This document shows, one piece after another, positions 21,786 to 33,663 of a stretch of DNA of 64,000 nt. Below the pieces are notes generated by a model. That model had not been told where the DNA came from. It searched no databases and worked only from the letters and a program-made list of their open reading frames with translations. How positions within the stretch are numbered: the first letter of the stretch is position 1; every line of letters begins with the position of its first letter. A program made the translations under genes and the position numbers. Source of the DNA: Skeletonema tropicum (Eukaryota; Bacillariophyta; Thalassiosirophyceae; Thalassiosirales; Thalassiosiraceae). The stretch is taken from NCBI GenBank assembly GCA_037178625.1, contig CM074138.1:62001-126000 (forward strand). Reading direction: 5' to 3'.

Positions 21786-22301
21786 TTATTTCCATGCTGT
21801 ATGACGCTTTCGTTTTCTTCCAGGTCCAGGTCCAGCGAATGAAGCTGCCTTTTCCTCCTTCATCTTCCTCGCCAATTCTTTTTCTAGTTTGCGGATCTGC
21901 TGCTGCAACCTATGCACTAATTCGGCCCTTTTGTGAGCTTCTTTCAATGTCGGAAGATAGCTTCTTCCACTTCCATCCTGAGGATTACAAGAGCTAGAGT
22001 TGTCGGTGTCGGTACACTCTGCTCGGGCTGGGATATTGTGTGGAAGAAGATTGCTGAAACTATCACGTCGACGACGCTTGGAATTGTTGTTGCCATTACC
22101 ATTGTTGCTACGGCTACGGTCATTGCGGATATTCCAGAGACGTTCGTTGCAGCCGCCTCCACCTTCCTTCGCAGCAGCGGCACCATTTGGATTTGGCTTG
22201 CCTCTCCTTTTTTCTGGTTCTCGGTCTTGGTCATCACGTCCTCCATGGCAGCAGATGGACGGGTGGCAGCTTTGGGTTTCATCATAGTTGCTCGACGCCA
22301 T
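21786..22301 (-). CDS. Hypothetical basic protein with C-terminal helix, 171 aa (pair member 1)
   Basis: The ATG at 22301 is the first in the frame. The protein is low in complexity: a Gly/Asn-rich middle, a basic R-R-R-R-D cluster near residue 76, a short conserved N-I-P-A-R segment, then a Lys/Glu/Gln-rich probable coiled coil (H-R-L-Q-Q-Q-I-R-K-L-E-K-E-L near 129-145) and a basic K-R-K-R tail that could be a nuclear signal. The gene at 24093-24617 shares the order R-G-K-x-x-x-N-G-A-A-A-A, basic cluster, N-I-P-A-R or N-I-P-A-A-R, and H-x-L-Q-Q-Q, so they are paralogues. I do not recognise the family. Conservation between the two is the best evidence that they are real genes. Confidence 0.6.
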   Translation of the reverse strand: MASSNYDETQSCHPSICCHGGRDDQDREPEKRRGKPNPNGAAAAKEGGGGCNERLWNIRNDRSRSNNGNGNNNSKRRRRDSFSNLLPHNIPARAECTDTDNSSSCNPQDGSGRSYLPTLKEAHKRAELVHRLQQQIRKLEKELARKMKEEKAASFAGPGPGRKRKRHTAWK

Positions 22302-23930
22302 GGTCGGATGTGGGTGAGATTCTTCTGTGTTGGTTCAATAAGATTGATGTCTATCGTCTATTGGTCGGAGGTACTTACGAAGCGAAAATGCAATGATAAG
22401 TCCGTCACTGTACCATTCGGAATTCGGGTTCAGTTCAACTCTAAATGATATGAGAAGCGCTGCGACCCCAATGACAACGAGGTTCGCATTAAATGACACT
22501 TTCTTGTTCTCAAACAGGTTCAGTCTCGTCTATTTGAGCGGTTATCGGCTCTCGCTCAACGAAAGACAGAACATATATATAGGTTGTATCGCCCATACTT
22601 ACCCCTCCCCTTCCTCGAATCGTACGTGTCTGAGATTTACACTGGAAGAAATCAATCTAGCGCTCTTGGTTACGTACATAGAGCTAGAGAGTTAGCCTTA
22701 CCCTTACACTTACATGGCGGCCAATGAAGAGTTGTTGTACCTCATCAAGATGATTCACAAGAAAAACAAGAGACAAGAGCTATTTCAGCGGTCCTTAGTA
22801 ATGTGTGGCCATCTTCCTTGGACGGCAATAGTGGCACCATTTTGGCTTGCCTCTTCCTCTTCCTTTTAGCCTTTTTTCATCTCTGTAACAAGTATATATA
22901 GGAGTAAGAAGTATCTAATCACAACTCAGAAATAATTAGAGAAGCATCAACAATACAATAACGTGTCTCGTTGACCCTAATGAGAAGGTGAGGTTCGCAG
23001 GATACGTCCCTATCTCTTTTTTGCCATCGCTCTAGTCGTTACTTCCAAAGCCACGCTATCTTTTCTTCCGACGTAATGTGTCTGCCTACTTAGGTACATA
23101 TACCCATGGTACCATAGCCGTAGTACTTCCAAGTTGGGAAAAGTTTCACAACACGCAGACTCGAACTCGAACTGGTGACTAGCCTCTCTCTAGCTCTAGA
23201 GAGCATTATGTTGAACTTGAACTTCCTTCCAAGCTCTGGCTCAGTTTGGCTCCCACGGAGCCAACAGAAATGGTGCAGTTGCAGTCACGCAGAGGCAGAG
23301 AGGGGAAAAGTCTATCTCGATCTCGCGCTCGGTCAACTTATCTCCATCGATGTCGAAGTGAAGCAGCGTCAATCTTTCTTCTCTGATCAAATGAGGCCGG
23401 TACAAGCGGGTTGTGAGGCAGGTGGTATTTTTTCCAATAGCAATAGGAAGGCCCTGAGCCTAGCAGTCTAAGTCTAAAATCCCAGTCCCAGTCCCAGCTT
23501 CAACCTCAATTGTGCTGTCCAATAATCAACCAATTTCGCCTTCGTTAGTTTGTTTTCATCTTCGTGGACAGCTCTGGCGGTTAGCAGATAGTAGTGGCTT
23601 GAATAAGCAGAAACTCATACACTTCATTTGTCTTTTGATTGTAATTCATCGCTGCATGTATCAGATCCCAGTGTGTTGGTGTTAGATTTGGCTTCAGCTA
23701 TAGCTTTTGTCATAGGGGAAGTCGAAGTTGACATTTCGTATACATGCGATGTCATCTCGTCATCGTCATTTGCTTAACGTTATAATTGTTGCGGTCGAGG
23801 TCGAGCAAGGCTGACGTTGACGTTATTTCAAAGTTTGGCTGGAGCTGTGGGGTATGGAGCTTGAGATGGACAGATAATGATAATACTCTAAGGATGAACG
23901 ACTCGAGAAGCATCTTCTCAAGGGTTCCAA

Positions 23931-23997
<67 letters not shown>

Positions 23998-24092
23998 CTC
24001 TTGCGGACTCAAGATGATAACGACAAATAATTACAATTACAAACATGACACGATGCTCTCTGTAAACCTTAAACTCGATTTCCATCTTCCAT
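22302..24092. other. Intergenic stretch with a relic of the flanking gene pair
   Basis: No intact gene. Around 22830-22872, the sequence resembles part of the 5' coding region of the pair member at 21786 (a GGCACCATTTTGGCTTGCCTC-like block on the same strand), suggesting a third, decayed copy. An (AG)n microsatellite is listed separately. Confidence 0.35.
23934..23995. repeat. (AG)n microsatellite, about 60 bp
   Basis: A near-perfect AG repeat lying about 100 bp beyond the stop of the gene at 24093-24617. Confidence 0.95.
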
Positions 24093-24617
24093 CTACCAAC
24101 AATTGAAACAATAACATCTTGCATTACGCTTCCGTCCAGCGAATATAGACAAAGCCGAAGCGTCATTGTTTGCCTTTGCCTCCTCAATCTTTGCAGCCGA
24201 CTCTTGCCCTTGGACTTGCCCTTGCACTTGTCGCTGAATCTGATGTTCCTGCTGCTGCTGCAATTTATGCACTACGTTGCCTTCACTTTCACTCCTCCTT
24301 CGAGCTGCCGTTGGAAGAAACTCTCGTTCATCCTCTTCGAGGTCAGAGATGTAGGCATACTCATTGTACTCTTGGATAAAACGTGCAGCTGGAATATTGT
24401 TGTGACGACTACGACGCTTGAGATCATTGCCAATATTTCTACGGGCACGGTGGATGCTACGACTACGAGCACTTCCACTTCGTTCGTTGCCGTTGCCGGT
24501 GCCGGTGCCGTTGCAGTAGCCCCCTTCACCATCGTCAGCAGGGGCAGCGGCAGCACCGTTGAGCTCGGCCTTGCCTCGTTGGTTGTGTTTAACGTCGTTG
24601 TTGTTGTCCGCAGCCAT
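24093..24617 (-). CDS. Hypothetical low-complexity protein, 174 aa (pair member 2)
   Basis: Opens with an ATG at 24617. It shares with 21786-22301 the N-terminal G-K-A-E-L-N-G-A-A-A-A block, a Gly/Asn-rich segment, a basic R-R-S-R-H-N-N-I-P-A-A-R block, and H-K-L-Q-Q-Q, but has an extra acidic stretch (S-D-L-E-E-D-E-R-E near 93-101) and a Gln-rich region near 125-140. The tail A-G-R-K-R-N-A-R-C-Y-C-F-N-C-W differs from its partner. No domain is recognised; a coiled-coil or disordered regulatory protein is possible. The pair appears to have arisen by local duplication. Confidence 0.55.
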   Translation of the reverse strand: MAADNNNDVKHNQRGKAELNGAAAAPADDGEGGYCNGTGTGNGNERSGSARSRSIHRARRNIGNDLKRRSRHNNIPAARFIQEYNEYAYISDLEEDEREFLPTAARRRSESEGNVVHKLQQQQEHQIQRQVQGQVQGQESAAKIEEAKANNDASALSIFAGRKRNARCYCFNCW

Positions 24618-25393
24618 GATGCGATTGTTTATTCCTCTCTAGAGATCTATAAAGTGTTATCTACTAGGTAATGGATGTCGGAACCGTAGGGCTTTATAGG
24701 TTATTTCTGTGCTACGGTAAGGGCCGGTAAAATGTAAAATGTAAGCCTGAGGCCTTGCTGAGGCCTACAAAAAGTAAGTCAGTAATTGGAGGGGAATTGG
24801 AGACTTTGCAGTACTTGAGAGAGCCGGTTGCCTGTTCGTTCCCGTTATTCTTCCTTTGGTTCCCGGGAGTAGCCATGAGTATTGTACGGTATGTAGCGGT
24901 TCTTTGTTCTTTGGCTCAAGTTGGCTTCCACCGCTGCAAAGCAAACGGCACTCTGGGTCTCGTTTGTGATTTCAGCTGTGCGAACTGCTGTGCGAACTGC
25001 TGACTGCTGTGCGAACTCAAGCTAAAGGTCCGAAAACGGGGGTGTCGGACTGAAAACGTGCACACAACGTCACTCCATCAAAAGCTCAAGATTCAAAGAA
25101 CAAAGAAGCAGACAGCACACCTGCCGACACCATCACCATGATGAAGCCAACCTTCCTCTGTCTCCCTACGCACTCATCTTCATCTCTCATTCTCTCTTGG
25201 TAGCAGTTAGTAGCCGCCCTTGCATTCGTGCCCATGTTGTATCAGCGGCTTGCAATCCTCATCACTGAAACTTTTCTGAGCTGTTAGCTTCGCTCGCAGC
25301 ATCTTGTGAACTCTATCTCATCTATTACTGAATAAAAGAAGGAGCACACGCGTTGCCTCCACAACATCATACTATTAACTATATGTCCAAAGC
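24618..25393. other. Intergenic stretch upstream of the Mpv17-like pair
   Basis: No gene is supported. A 23-base block AGGTTATTTCTGTGCTACGG(TAA) near 24695 recurs near 57385, so it is a dispersed repeat. The last 150 bp should hold the promoter and 5' UTR of the next gene; no clear TATA box is called. Confidence 0.45.
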
Positions 25394-26281
25394 ATGAATC
25401 ATCTGCTAAAATCTATAACGGCAACCTTGCTGCTTGTTTGCAGCTCTACTCGATTTACTACATCTGCCTTCGTCGCACCGAATCAATCTCGTGCTCATCG
25501 GTTATCACCAAGCGCTCAAGATAATATACACACCGCAACATCATCATCACCATCATTGAGCGTGGTCTCAACGAACACCAAGCTCAAACGCAACCGAAGC
25601 CACACCAACTCATACAAACAAACAAAACTCAGCGCAGCTCTCCTCCCTCCCTCCCGATTAGCCGCCATTGGAATCGGCGTAGCAAAATTCTACAAGGCCT
25701 CACCACTCCTCGCCGGCTTCCTCACCGCCTCCACCAAGGCATGTGTCGCCGACTCCATGGCACAATACCGTGATGTCTGCACGACTAAATTTGATGTCAA
25801 ACGGAACGTCGCCATGGTCCTCTACAGTGGAACAGTGCTGGGCACGCTCTGTGCGGTAATGTACAATCAAATATTCCCCGTGTTATTTGCAGGTGAAACG
25901 AATCCATTGGTATTGGCGGTCAAAATGACATTGTTCGATGGGTTTATTAATGCTCCGTTGATTTGGTTACCCCCCGCTTATATTGCGCAGGCGTTGATAT
26001 ACAATTATCCCAAGAGGGAGGCAATTCAAAAGTATGTTACGGATGTGAGGGAGAATGGATTGCTCAAGAAGTATTGGAGTTTGTGGCTCCCTGCATCCTT
26101 GGCGAATTTCATGTTTGTTCCGGCACATTTTCGTGTGGCATTTGTTGCGGGGGTTAGTTTCTTTTGGATGATTGTTTTGAGTTTGGTGGCGAATAAGAAG
26201 GATGATCAGGATGATGTTGTTGTGGAGAGTTGTCCTGTGGAGCCTGAGCCGAGGTTGTTGGCGCCTCGTGCGATGGATTAA
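25394..26281 (+). CDS. Mpv17/PMP22-family membrane protein, plastid-type signal, 295 aa (copy 1)
   Basis: A hydrophobic N-terminus followed by T-S-A-F-V-A-P resembles a diatom bipartite plastid signal (signal peptide plus A-S-A-F-like cleavage site). A disordered Ser/Thr/Asn-rich stretch to about residue 80 would be the transit peptide. The mature part matches Mpv17/PMP22: Y-K-A-S-P-L-L-A-G-F-L-T-A-S-T-K, then D-S-M-A-Q, four hydrophobic segments, and the family signature Y-W-S-L-W-L-P-A-S-L-A-N-F followed by V-P-A-H-F-R-V near 230-255. Members are small channel-like proteins of peroxisome, mitochondrion or chloroplast membranes; a plastid site is inferred from the leader. Single exon. The next gene is a close paralogue in the same orientation. 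Confidence 0.85.
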   Translation: MNHLLKSITATLLLVCSSTRFTTSAFVAPNQSRAHRLSPSAQDNIHTATSSSPSLSVVSTNTKLKRNRSHTNSYKQTKLSAALLPPSRLAAIGIGVAKFYKASPLLAGFLTASTKACVADSMAQYRDVCTTKFDVKRNVAMVLYSGTVLGTLCAVMYNQIFPVLFAGETNPLVLAVKMTLFDGFINAPLIWLPPAYIAQALIYNYPKREAIQKYVTDVRENGLLKKYWSLWLPASLANFMFVPAHFRVAFVAGVSFFWMIVLSLVANKKDDQDDVVVESCPVEPEPRLLAPRAMD

Positions 26282-26832
26282 TGAATTGATTTACTTCTTT
26301 GGGAGCATCAGTATTGTAGGAAATTATGAGATATAATGTGTACATGTTATGAACCATCTAGCTTTAAACTGTATTAGCACTTGCTAAACATCAAGTACAG
26401 TTATCCTAGCTGTACTTATTGATCTTTTATTCCACATTCCAAACAACGGACAAATCACCGTCTTACTCGATTACTGTATTGTACTTAGCTGGTGTCCGGT
26501 TGTTAAACATAACGTATTGACCAGGATACTTGAGTGCATACAAGCCAACCTTGGCTTGTAACAACGCTACGTCGTGAGTATTATCAGATAGAATCGAGGA
26601 ACGAGGAACAAAGATGTGACACCATCCTGTCGCATCGGCTTCGAACCAAGGCTAAATAACATTCCTCCTCACTCATCGACGCAATTCTTCTTCCGAGGAA
26701 CAAATACTTAATCAGCAGCTAAGTAGCAAATGGCCCCGTCTTGCGTCGGGCTACTTGAGCTGAAGTAGCTTTGTGCTTGTCCAGCCTATTATTTGCAACA
26801 TACGTCACTCTATTGAAAAGCTGCAATCGGAT
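26282..26832. other. Intergenic stretch between the two Mpv17-like genes
   Basis: No gene or repeat recognised; it must hold the terminator of copy 1 and the promoter of copy 2. Confidence 0.5.
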
Positions 26833-27729
26833 ATGAACTGTGGTCGGGTCGCCTCATCATCGATGTTGATGGCACTTATGCTTTTACTCTGCACGCATTG
26901 CATAATATCAGCATCGGCATTCTTGATAAAACCAAACTACTCACATCGTGTTGTTCCTCGGTCATTAACCAACTATGAACGCAATGATAACAATTTCTGT
27001 ACCACATCAACAACATGTCTCCCATGGACAAATTCGTGCTCCAGACGTATTCACTCAAAGTCAATCAAACGAACTACAACAGAGCTCAGCGCTGTACAAT
27101 TTACCGCCATCGGTAGTACCGTAGCAACCTTCTACAAAACATCTCCATTCACAGCTGGCTTCATAACAGCGTCGACACGAGCAGTTATTGCGGATAGTAT
27201 AGCTCAGCATCTCGATGTGTGCACTGATGAATTTGATATGAAACGATGTGGCGCAATGGTGCTATATAGCGGAGTCGTACTTGGGTTATGCTGTGAGGTG
27301 ATGTTCAATCATCTCTTCCCGATTATGTTTCGTGGGGAAACAAATCCATTGGTGTTAGCAGTGAAGATGGCATTATTTGATGTGTTTGTCAATGCTCCGT
27401 TGCTATGGCTACCGCCTGCGTACATTGTGCAGGCGTTGGCATACCGCTATCCCAAGAGGGAGGCGATTCAACGGTACATTACTGATGTGAGGGAGAATGG
27501 GTTGCTCAAGAAGTATTGGAGTTTGTGGCTACCTGCATCTTTTACTAATTTCTTACTTGTTCCGGCACATTTCCGTGTGGCCTTTGTGGCTGCAGTTGGA
27601 TTCTTCTGGATGATTATACTGAGCGCTGTAGCGAATAGGAGTAATGTTAGGCAGGATGTGGAGAGTTGTCCTATCGAATGTCCGGAGCAGCCAGAGCCGA
27701 AGATGGATTATCCACGTGCAATGGAATGA
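26833..27729 (+). CDS. Mpv17/PMP22-family membrane protein, plastid-type signal, 298 aa (copy 2)
   Basis: Start chosen at 26833: an upstream in-frame ATG at 26773 would put 20 polar residues before the signal peptide, while from 26833 the hydrophobic run (L-M-A-L-M-L-L-L-C-T-H-C) leads directly to S-A-S-A-F-L, a textbook diatom plastid motif. The mature part parallels copy 1 from T-A-I-G-S-T-V-A-T-F-Y-K-T-S-P to the end, with the same Y-W-S-L-W-L-P-A-S signature and V-P-A-H-F-R-V. The leader regions of the two genes are diverged while the membrane domain is strongly conserved, so both are probably functional after tandem duplication. The transported solute is unknown. Confidence 0.85.
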   Translation: MNCGRVASSSMLMALMLLLCTHCIISASAFLIKPNYSHRVVPRSLTNYERNDNNFCTTSTTCLPWTNSCSRRIHSKSIKRTTTELSAVQFTAIGSTVATFYKTSPFTAGFITASTRAVIADSIAQHLDVCTDEFDMKRCGAMVLYSGVVLGLCCEVMFNHLFPIMFRGETNPLVLAVKMALFDVFVNAPLLWLPPAYIVQALAYRYPKREAIQRYITDVRENGLLKKYWSLWLPASFTNFLLVPAHFRVAFVAAVGFFWMIILSAVANRSNVRQDVESCPIECPEQPEPKMDYPRAME

Positions 27730-28003
27730 TATTCAAGTTTGATTGTGAAGGCAAGGTTTTATTGTCATAGATCTCGTGAAGTGGTGTTATCCAGATAGGG
27801 AGTGTCCCTGTTCTTCTCCCAAAGCCAACCTGGTCGAGGATGATAAAGAAGTACCTAATAAGGCCAATTAATAATTTCAGACTTAATCTGTTCAAAGGAA
27901 GATTTGATTCATCGACCGGGATTGGCAAGAACGAATGGTAGACAGGATAAATATATTCAGATTTCTTCACATATTCGATATTATCGTTCTATTCAAAATT
28001 GGC

Positions 28004-31000
28004 TCATGTTTGTATCTCATTCGACTCTTCAATTCCTACACGTCGGATTGCATCTTTGCACCAATCACATTGCTGTTTCATTGCCAATTGAAGTGCAAAA
28101 GCTTCAAGCTCTTTGAAATTAGAATCTATTGAGCTCGCGAGCATCTTTCGTTTCTTAATTGGTCTGGCTATCTCCTCTGCGCCATTTGAGGTTCCCTCGG
28201 TGTCCTCCTTTGCCGTATTTTGATGATTCTTCTTTTTGTGCTGCACTTCCCCGCCTTCGTCCTGTCGGAAAGAGCAGCAAGCAGTGATATGAACGTTCCT
28301 CCTTCTAAAGTCACCCTCCTCCAAAACATAAATACATCGACTAATACAGCGAATCACATTCAAGCAATGACTCAGAGATTGTCCAAAAGGGCTTTCGGTT
28401 GCATCTAACAGATCACTCCATTCCATCGCAATTTCATGCACCGTGTCTACGTGATCGAGTGAGACTACAAATTTCTGAGCATGCTCGCTCACAAACCGAG
28501 AATCAGGGGAACATACATCACAAGCCCTGAACCAATTCATTGACAAAATCAAGTGCAATACACTATTCACAAAATCGTCTGACAAATCTGCCCTCCTAAA
28601 AAGAGCACCATTGATTATGATGTGTAGGCATGCTCGAAGCACTGCTCGGATCTCTATCATTGTATCTCTCATACCATAGTATCCGCTGAATGATTCGTCT
28701 GTTGACTCGTATGATAGCTTGCCCCAAAAGTCATCATTCAAAGCGGTGACGCACAGCTTTGCGGCCTCATTCACGAAACCATATTCGACAGCCATGATAA
28801 CGCGATGGTTGAGAAATGGTGAAAATTCTTCACACCTATTTCGGAACCTATAGGTTGACGTGTGCCCAGCGGAGAAGTCCGGCTTTGCACACCATTGGGG
28901 ATCCACAACGATAGAAACCAATTTTCTTGGATGGAAAAAGGATGGCAACTTGTCCTTTCGTAGCTGTATGCTGCTCTTCCTCCAGGCATCTTCAAAATCA
29001 CCTACTCGTTTCAGGGTAGGCTCAATAAAGACGTCAAGAGCTCGACACAAAACCAACGTTTCGTTGCAGAGATCAGATAGCCAAGACGGAGGAGTTTCCT
29101 CCAAGATGCCCACAATATTCGCATCTAATACCGCTACGAGAGCCTTTGCAGCCAATTTTGGTCTTCCATCGAGATCATATGCAATTGTGTCGAAGAATCG
29201 ACTGTAAGTTCCAGCCCTGTCATGCTTCATATCAACCAAATCGTTTAGAAACTCAGCGTTGTCAAATAACACCAAACTCTTCTGAGAAGATAGAGCATTC
29301 CTCAGCCAGCTAAGGCCTAACTCCAGCACCATGTACGGACTGTCTTGGATGTAGTGCATCAATATACAAGTGGTGAATAGACATGACTTCTTTGATAGAG
29401 CCAACGTCAGGCCCGAGATATTAGAAAGACGACTCTTCACTTCCTCTCGATTTCGATTGAAAAATAGCGGATCGATTGCTGTGTACCGCAGGTACAATTT
29501 ACCAATTGTATCATGAGCCAGGAAAGTTGCAGTCCCAAGTGTTTGAGAAATGAAGGCTGATATCATCTCGTTCCTCTTCAATGCTGTAAGGCGCTCCCTC
29601 TTGTCAGAGTTGACAAAGGAATGCATTGTGTTTTCTTCAAGCCTTGATGCAACTACATAGTCGTCATCGCCAGGGCTTGTGTCCAGTGTCTTAAGTATTG
29701 TGAGCGACTCCATAATCATCTCATCGATTTTCATATAGTTTGAAATGATATGGTCTGACAAGGCAGAACCTGCAGCTTTGGTCCCTTTATACTTTGTGTA
29801 TGCAATCGCCATCCACACTTGAGAATGATTCACATCATCTCCTCGATCTAATGATCCAAGTCCTGCCCGTGATCCAATCTTAAAATTTCCGACATTATAA
29901 TATGAACCTGGAGGCTTTGCTTTCATTTGGAGGAATGTCTCTAGTATATACTGTTGAATATTCTGACAGACGTCGTACCCGCAGATAGTAAATAAGGCAG
30001 AGAAGCACGTCGACAAGCTACTCAGAGGAGATGACATTCCGTACTGTTTGAAGTCGAAGTGACCCTCCTCTGCCTCATTCAAAGATCTTATCACGTCTAA
30101 TGCAAACGATTCGCAACCTGTCCTAACTCCTATTTGGACTGAAGAAAACAACGCAAGCGTGAAGCAAAAGACGGAGCGGCAGCCTTCTTCCATCAGGAAC
30201 TTGGCTGACTCGTACAAGAAGCAAATCAAGTCCAAATAAGTCTCCCCTGAGAGACCTTCCGGTACGCTTCTAAAGTCTGTGAGCGAGCCTGAAATAAAGT
30301 CTGTAAGCGCGAATGAAACTTTCGACTGTTGTTTACGTACAGACAATAGATCCATTCTTTTGAGAAGATGTTCGATAGCCAAGCCCAGATGTAGTCCAGT
30401 TTCCTTTGTCGCACAAGAGGTGATGGCAATTGTTGCAAGAAGTGGAGATAATCCAGCTTCAGCCCAATGCTGTTTCTCCAAAATAGCTTGCATCTCCGAG
30501 GTGGATTTTGCAGCACAAAGGAAAACACGAGCGAGGGAAATTGTGGTCAAAAGACGCAGTGGTGGTACCCTCACTGGTAGATTAAATGGGTCATTGTGCT
30601 CCTCAACAGCAGTATTCGTAAACCAAGCCTTTATCAACACAATCGCCAAATTATCAATCGCCACAGATAGCTCACGATTCTCAGGATCATGTGTATCTAT
30701 TCCACCAAGAATGTGTGCTTGAATACAAAGTACACTCGCGCATGGATTGGTTAGCGCGAGATCTTGACTCAGCCGCACAAGTCCCCCGAAGTTTTTGTGG
30801 ATACTTGCTTGCACCATTGCTTCACTTGCAAGCCCATTGGCAAGAAGATAATGCATACACTCATGGTCGCCGCCTGCAACACGCGCCAGTGCAATGGCCG
30901 CTGGAGTATTCCCCTTTTCTTTCATCAAGTTGAATCGCTCTTTGATAACGATTGGAGCTTCCAGTTTTCGCAAAGAGAGCAGCTCTTCTTTGTGATTATC

Positions 31001-33370
31001 CCTCATACGCAGCTCTTCTTTGTGATTATCCTTCATACAGCAGTCTGGAAGATAACGGAGTATCGGGTGCTGCCAACCATGATGAAAAAATATGGATGCT
31101 GCGGGATGAGAATATTCGTTCCACCATACTTTCAGGAGACTTCTTCCATCCTTCTTTCTATTTGTTAACCGAAAGTGAATATCTAAGGACAGAGAGGTGA
31201 GATCCATTCAATGTATAGAAGTATGTAGTAGGTAACATCCGGACTTACCCGATGCGTTGTTGGGAGAATACAGTAATCCACTATTGAGCGCATTTAAGAA
31301 CCAATGGCCATCATTTTGAGGATGAAAATACTCATCATTGAAATAAGCAAATGCCACTTTGACAACCAAGGCATCACACTTTCTCCACACTTCCTGGAAC
31401 TTGGGGATAATGAACTTCTCAATGGCATCTTCCCCTTTGTTACCATAATTGTTATGCTTGGTCCATACTCCTTCAAAAATCTCGCTGTTGCAAAGGAAGC
31501 CAAGGAAGCTTAAAATTGCGATCGATGAATTGAGGAGGTCACCCATCGCAAGTAAATTTTCAACAATCTTCAACGTGCTGTCCACGAGATGGTCCAAATT
31601 TGTCCGCATATCAAATTGAAGACGTTCTTTAGATGTTTCAATTTCAAGGGTATCCATGCGATCTCTTAGAGAAGTCATGAAGCCTTTATGGTCAACAATA
31701 AAGCTCAGTCCTGGGGAATTCTTACTCTCGAGCATACACCAACCAAATGATAGATGTGACTCGAGCTTATGATACGTCCATTGCGGCGAAGCTGCATCGC
31801 GGAGCCATAAGTTGTCTTCTGTTGAATCTTCATCGCCATCAGAGGGAGCCTCGCTCAATAGTTTCACCAATCTCGTTGCATTCTTTTCAGTTACTCTCTT
31901 CGAATTTACCTGGAGTGACGAAACAAAGGCCTGCTCTGATTTGATGCAATCAAAAACGCTTTCAAAGCATTGCTGCTCTTTACCAGCTTTGAGGCACTTT
32001 TCTACAGCTGTAGCTACACGACCAAGTGCTCCCAAGAGCGCCTCCTCTTCTTCTCTCCACAATTCGTAAAGCCTCGAAGCTACGTCGTAGGCGCTATCGC
32101 TTGGATCAAATTCATAATTCTCTCTATCACTTGGTTCGCTGCTTTCTGGATCAGTATTAGCATTTTCCAGCCATTTGACAAGAGATCTTCTGTTTCCATT
32201 TGATAGTTGATGATAGTCCTTGTCAAGATCGTCGAAAATATAGTGATAATCAACCCAATCGAGCGGATTAAGCTGCTGTATGTGTCGAAGCAGGGCGAGA
32301 GACGCCACGACTTCCTTGCCCAGCAAATATGGGATGGATGAAATTGTTGTAGCATTACCCTCCTCCGATAGAGTACGCAAATGCGATTCCATTTTCTCCA
32401 TCGAGCTCTGACAATGTTTGACACTTGCCTCAACTTGTGTACTTCTTCCTTGGACTATTTTGTCAAAATCCTCCTTCTCCATAGCGCTCATTATATTATT
32501 ATCTCCCTCCTCTTTCTCCCATTCCGAGCGTGATGGTAACTTCGGCCATTCTGAACGAGGGGGTAAATGATATTGACGCAAGTGTCTCCATTGTTTCAGC
32601 TCATACGAGATCGATTCTGACAATAATAGAAGAAACTTAGGATCTGGATGTTCGAACTGCACTCCGTCATCTCCCCCAGCAGTGTAGAGCAGCTCTCTCA
32701 AGATGAGATTTCTAATGGCTTCATACTCCTTCTTCTCCATTTCACCGTCTTCGGACGCGCCTTCATCATCATATTCACTGCTTTCATCTCCTCTGTCGTC
32801 GTGGCCAAAACTTGGAACCAAGCGAATGTGCTCCCCCGCTGCATATGCATAGTCCCTATCTTCTACGCACGCACTATCAGGTGAATCCCGTTGAAGATTT
32901 GACGCAGAATCAAAATACATTGCATTGCCCTCATGACACTTATTGACTGCTGCAACCAACACAGCTGCATCTACTGCATTCCAACACAAGTTGTTCTTTA
33001 TGACATCACTGTCAATTTCGTTTCCATCTCGATCAAATCGGATCAGTTGACAGGGCATGGTGGTTGCATTGAAGACAAATAGAATGAACTGATCCGAGGG
33101 AATATGATGAGCGAGGCACACGACGTATGCTGGATTATTACCTGCAGCATCAGTTTCTTTTGCTGGAAATTCATGTCCACTGGAGCGCAGTATCAGACGG
33201 ATATTTTCGCCCTCTTTGGCAGCTCTCTCAATCATACTCGCGTCATCTTCTTGCGCTGAATCGTCTGGGTTGCTTCCTGCTGATGCTGCTCCATTATCAC
33301 TGCCTACGTTTGCAAGTCCACCTGTTACACGCAAGAAGGAATCGATCGAATATTTATCGAGAGAATTCAT
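28004..33370 (-). CDS. Very large protein of unknown function, 1766 aa, two exons (gene A)
   Basis: Exon 1 is 33370-31249, the intron 31248-31183 (66 bp, GTAAGT...TTAG), and exon 2 31182-28004; the junction preserves frame (phase 1) and rebuilds a Gly-Asp-Ile sequence also seen in gene B. The N-terminus (S-I-D-S-F-L-R-V-T-G-G) precedes a globular region (C-L-A-H-H-I-P-S-D-Q-F-I-L-F-V-F-N), an acidic stretch, and a long helical part. Exon 2 starts with a W-W-N-E-Y-S-H-P-A block, then repeat-like helices (A-R-V-A-G-G-D-H-E-C-M-H-Y-L-L) that faintly recall ankyrin-type or alpha-solenoid packing. The C-terminus has paired Cys motifs (C-x2-C in C-D-W-C-K-D-A-I-R-R). No known domain is recognised and no signal peptide is seen. 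A tandem paralogue lies at 36460-41650. Confidence 0.82.
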
Positions 33371-33663
33371 TTTCGATGTCGCTGGAGCTACTCTAGTGAT
33401 TTGCTATCTCTTTCGGCTTCAATACGAACAGATATTAGAGAGAGGCAGCGCATGATTAGAGACGAAGATACAACTTTATTGAACACGGAATTGTTTGGCT
33501 CGTCGATACGGTATCTAATCAATCAGAACAAATAATTATAATTTTCATGCAAAATGGTCGCCCGTATCGATGTAGTGTCCTCACCTTCTAATCTTCTGGT
33601 CTGCCATCAACCCCTCACGCTCTTCATTAAGCCATAAAGCTACATACTCAATGGCAACAGATA

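Noticed and set aside
23786..24187. Frames rich in Arg-Glu or Leu-Ser on both strands
   Set aside because: Translation of the AG microsatellite.
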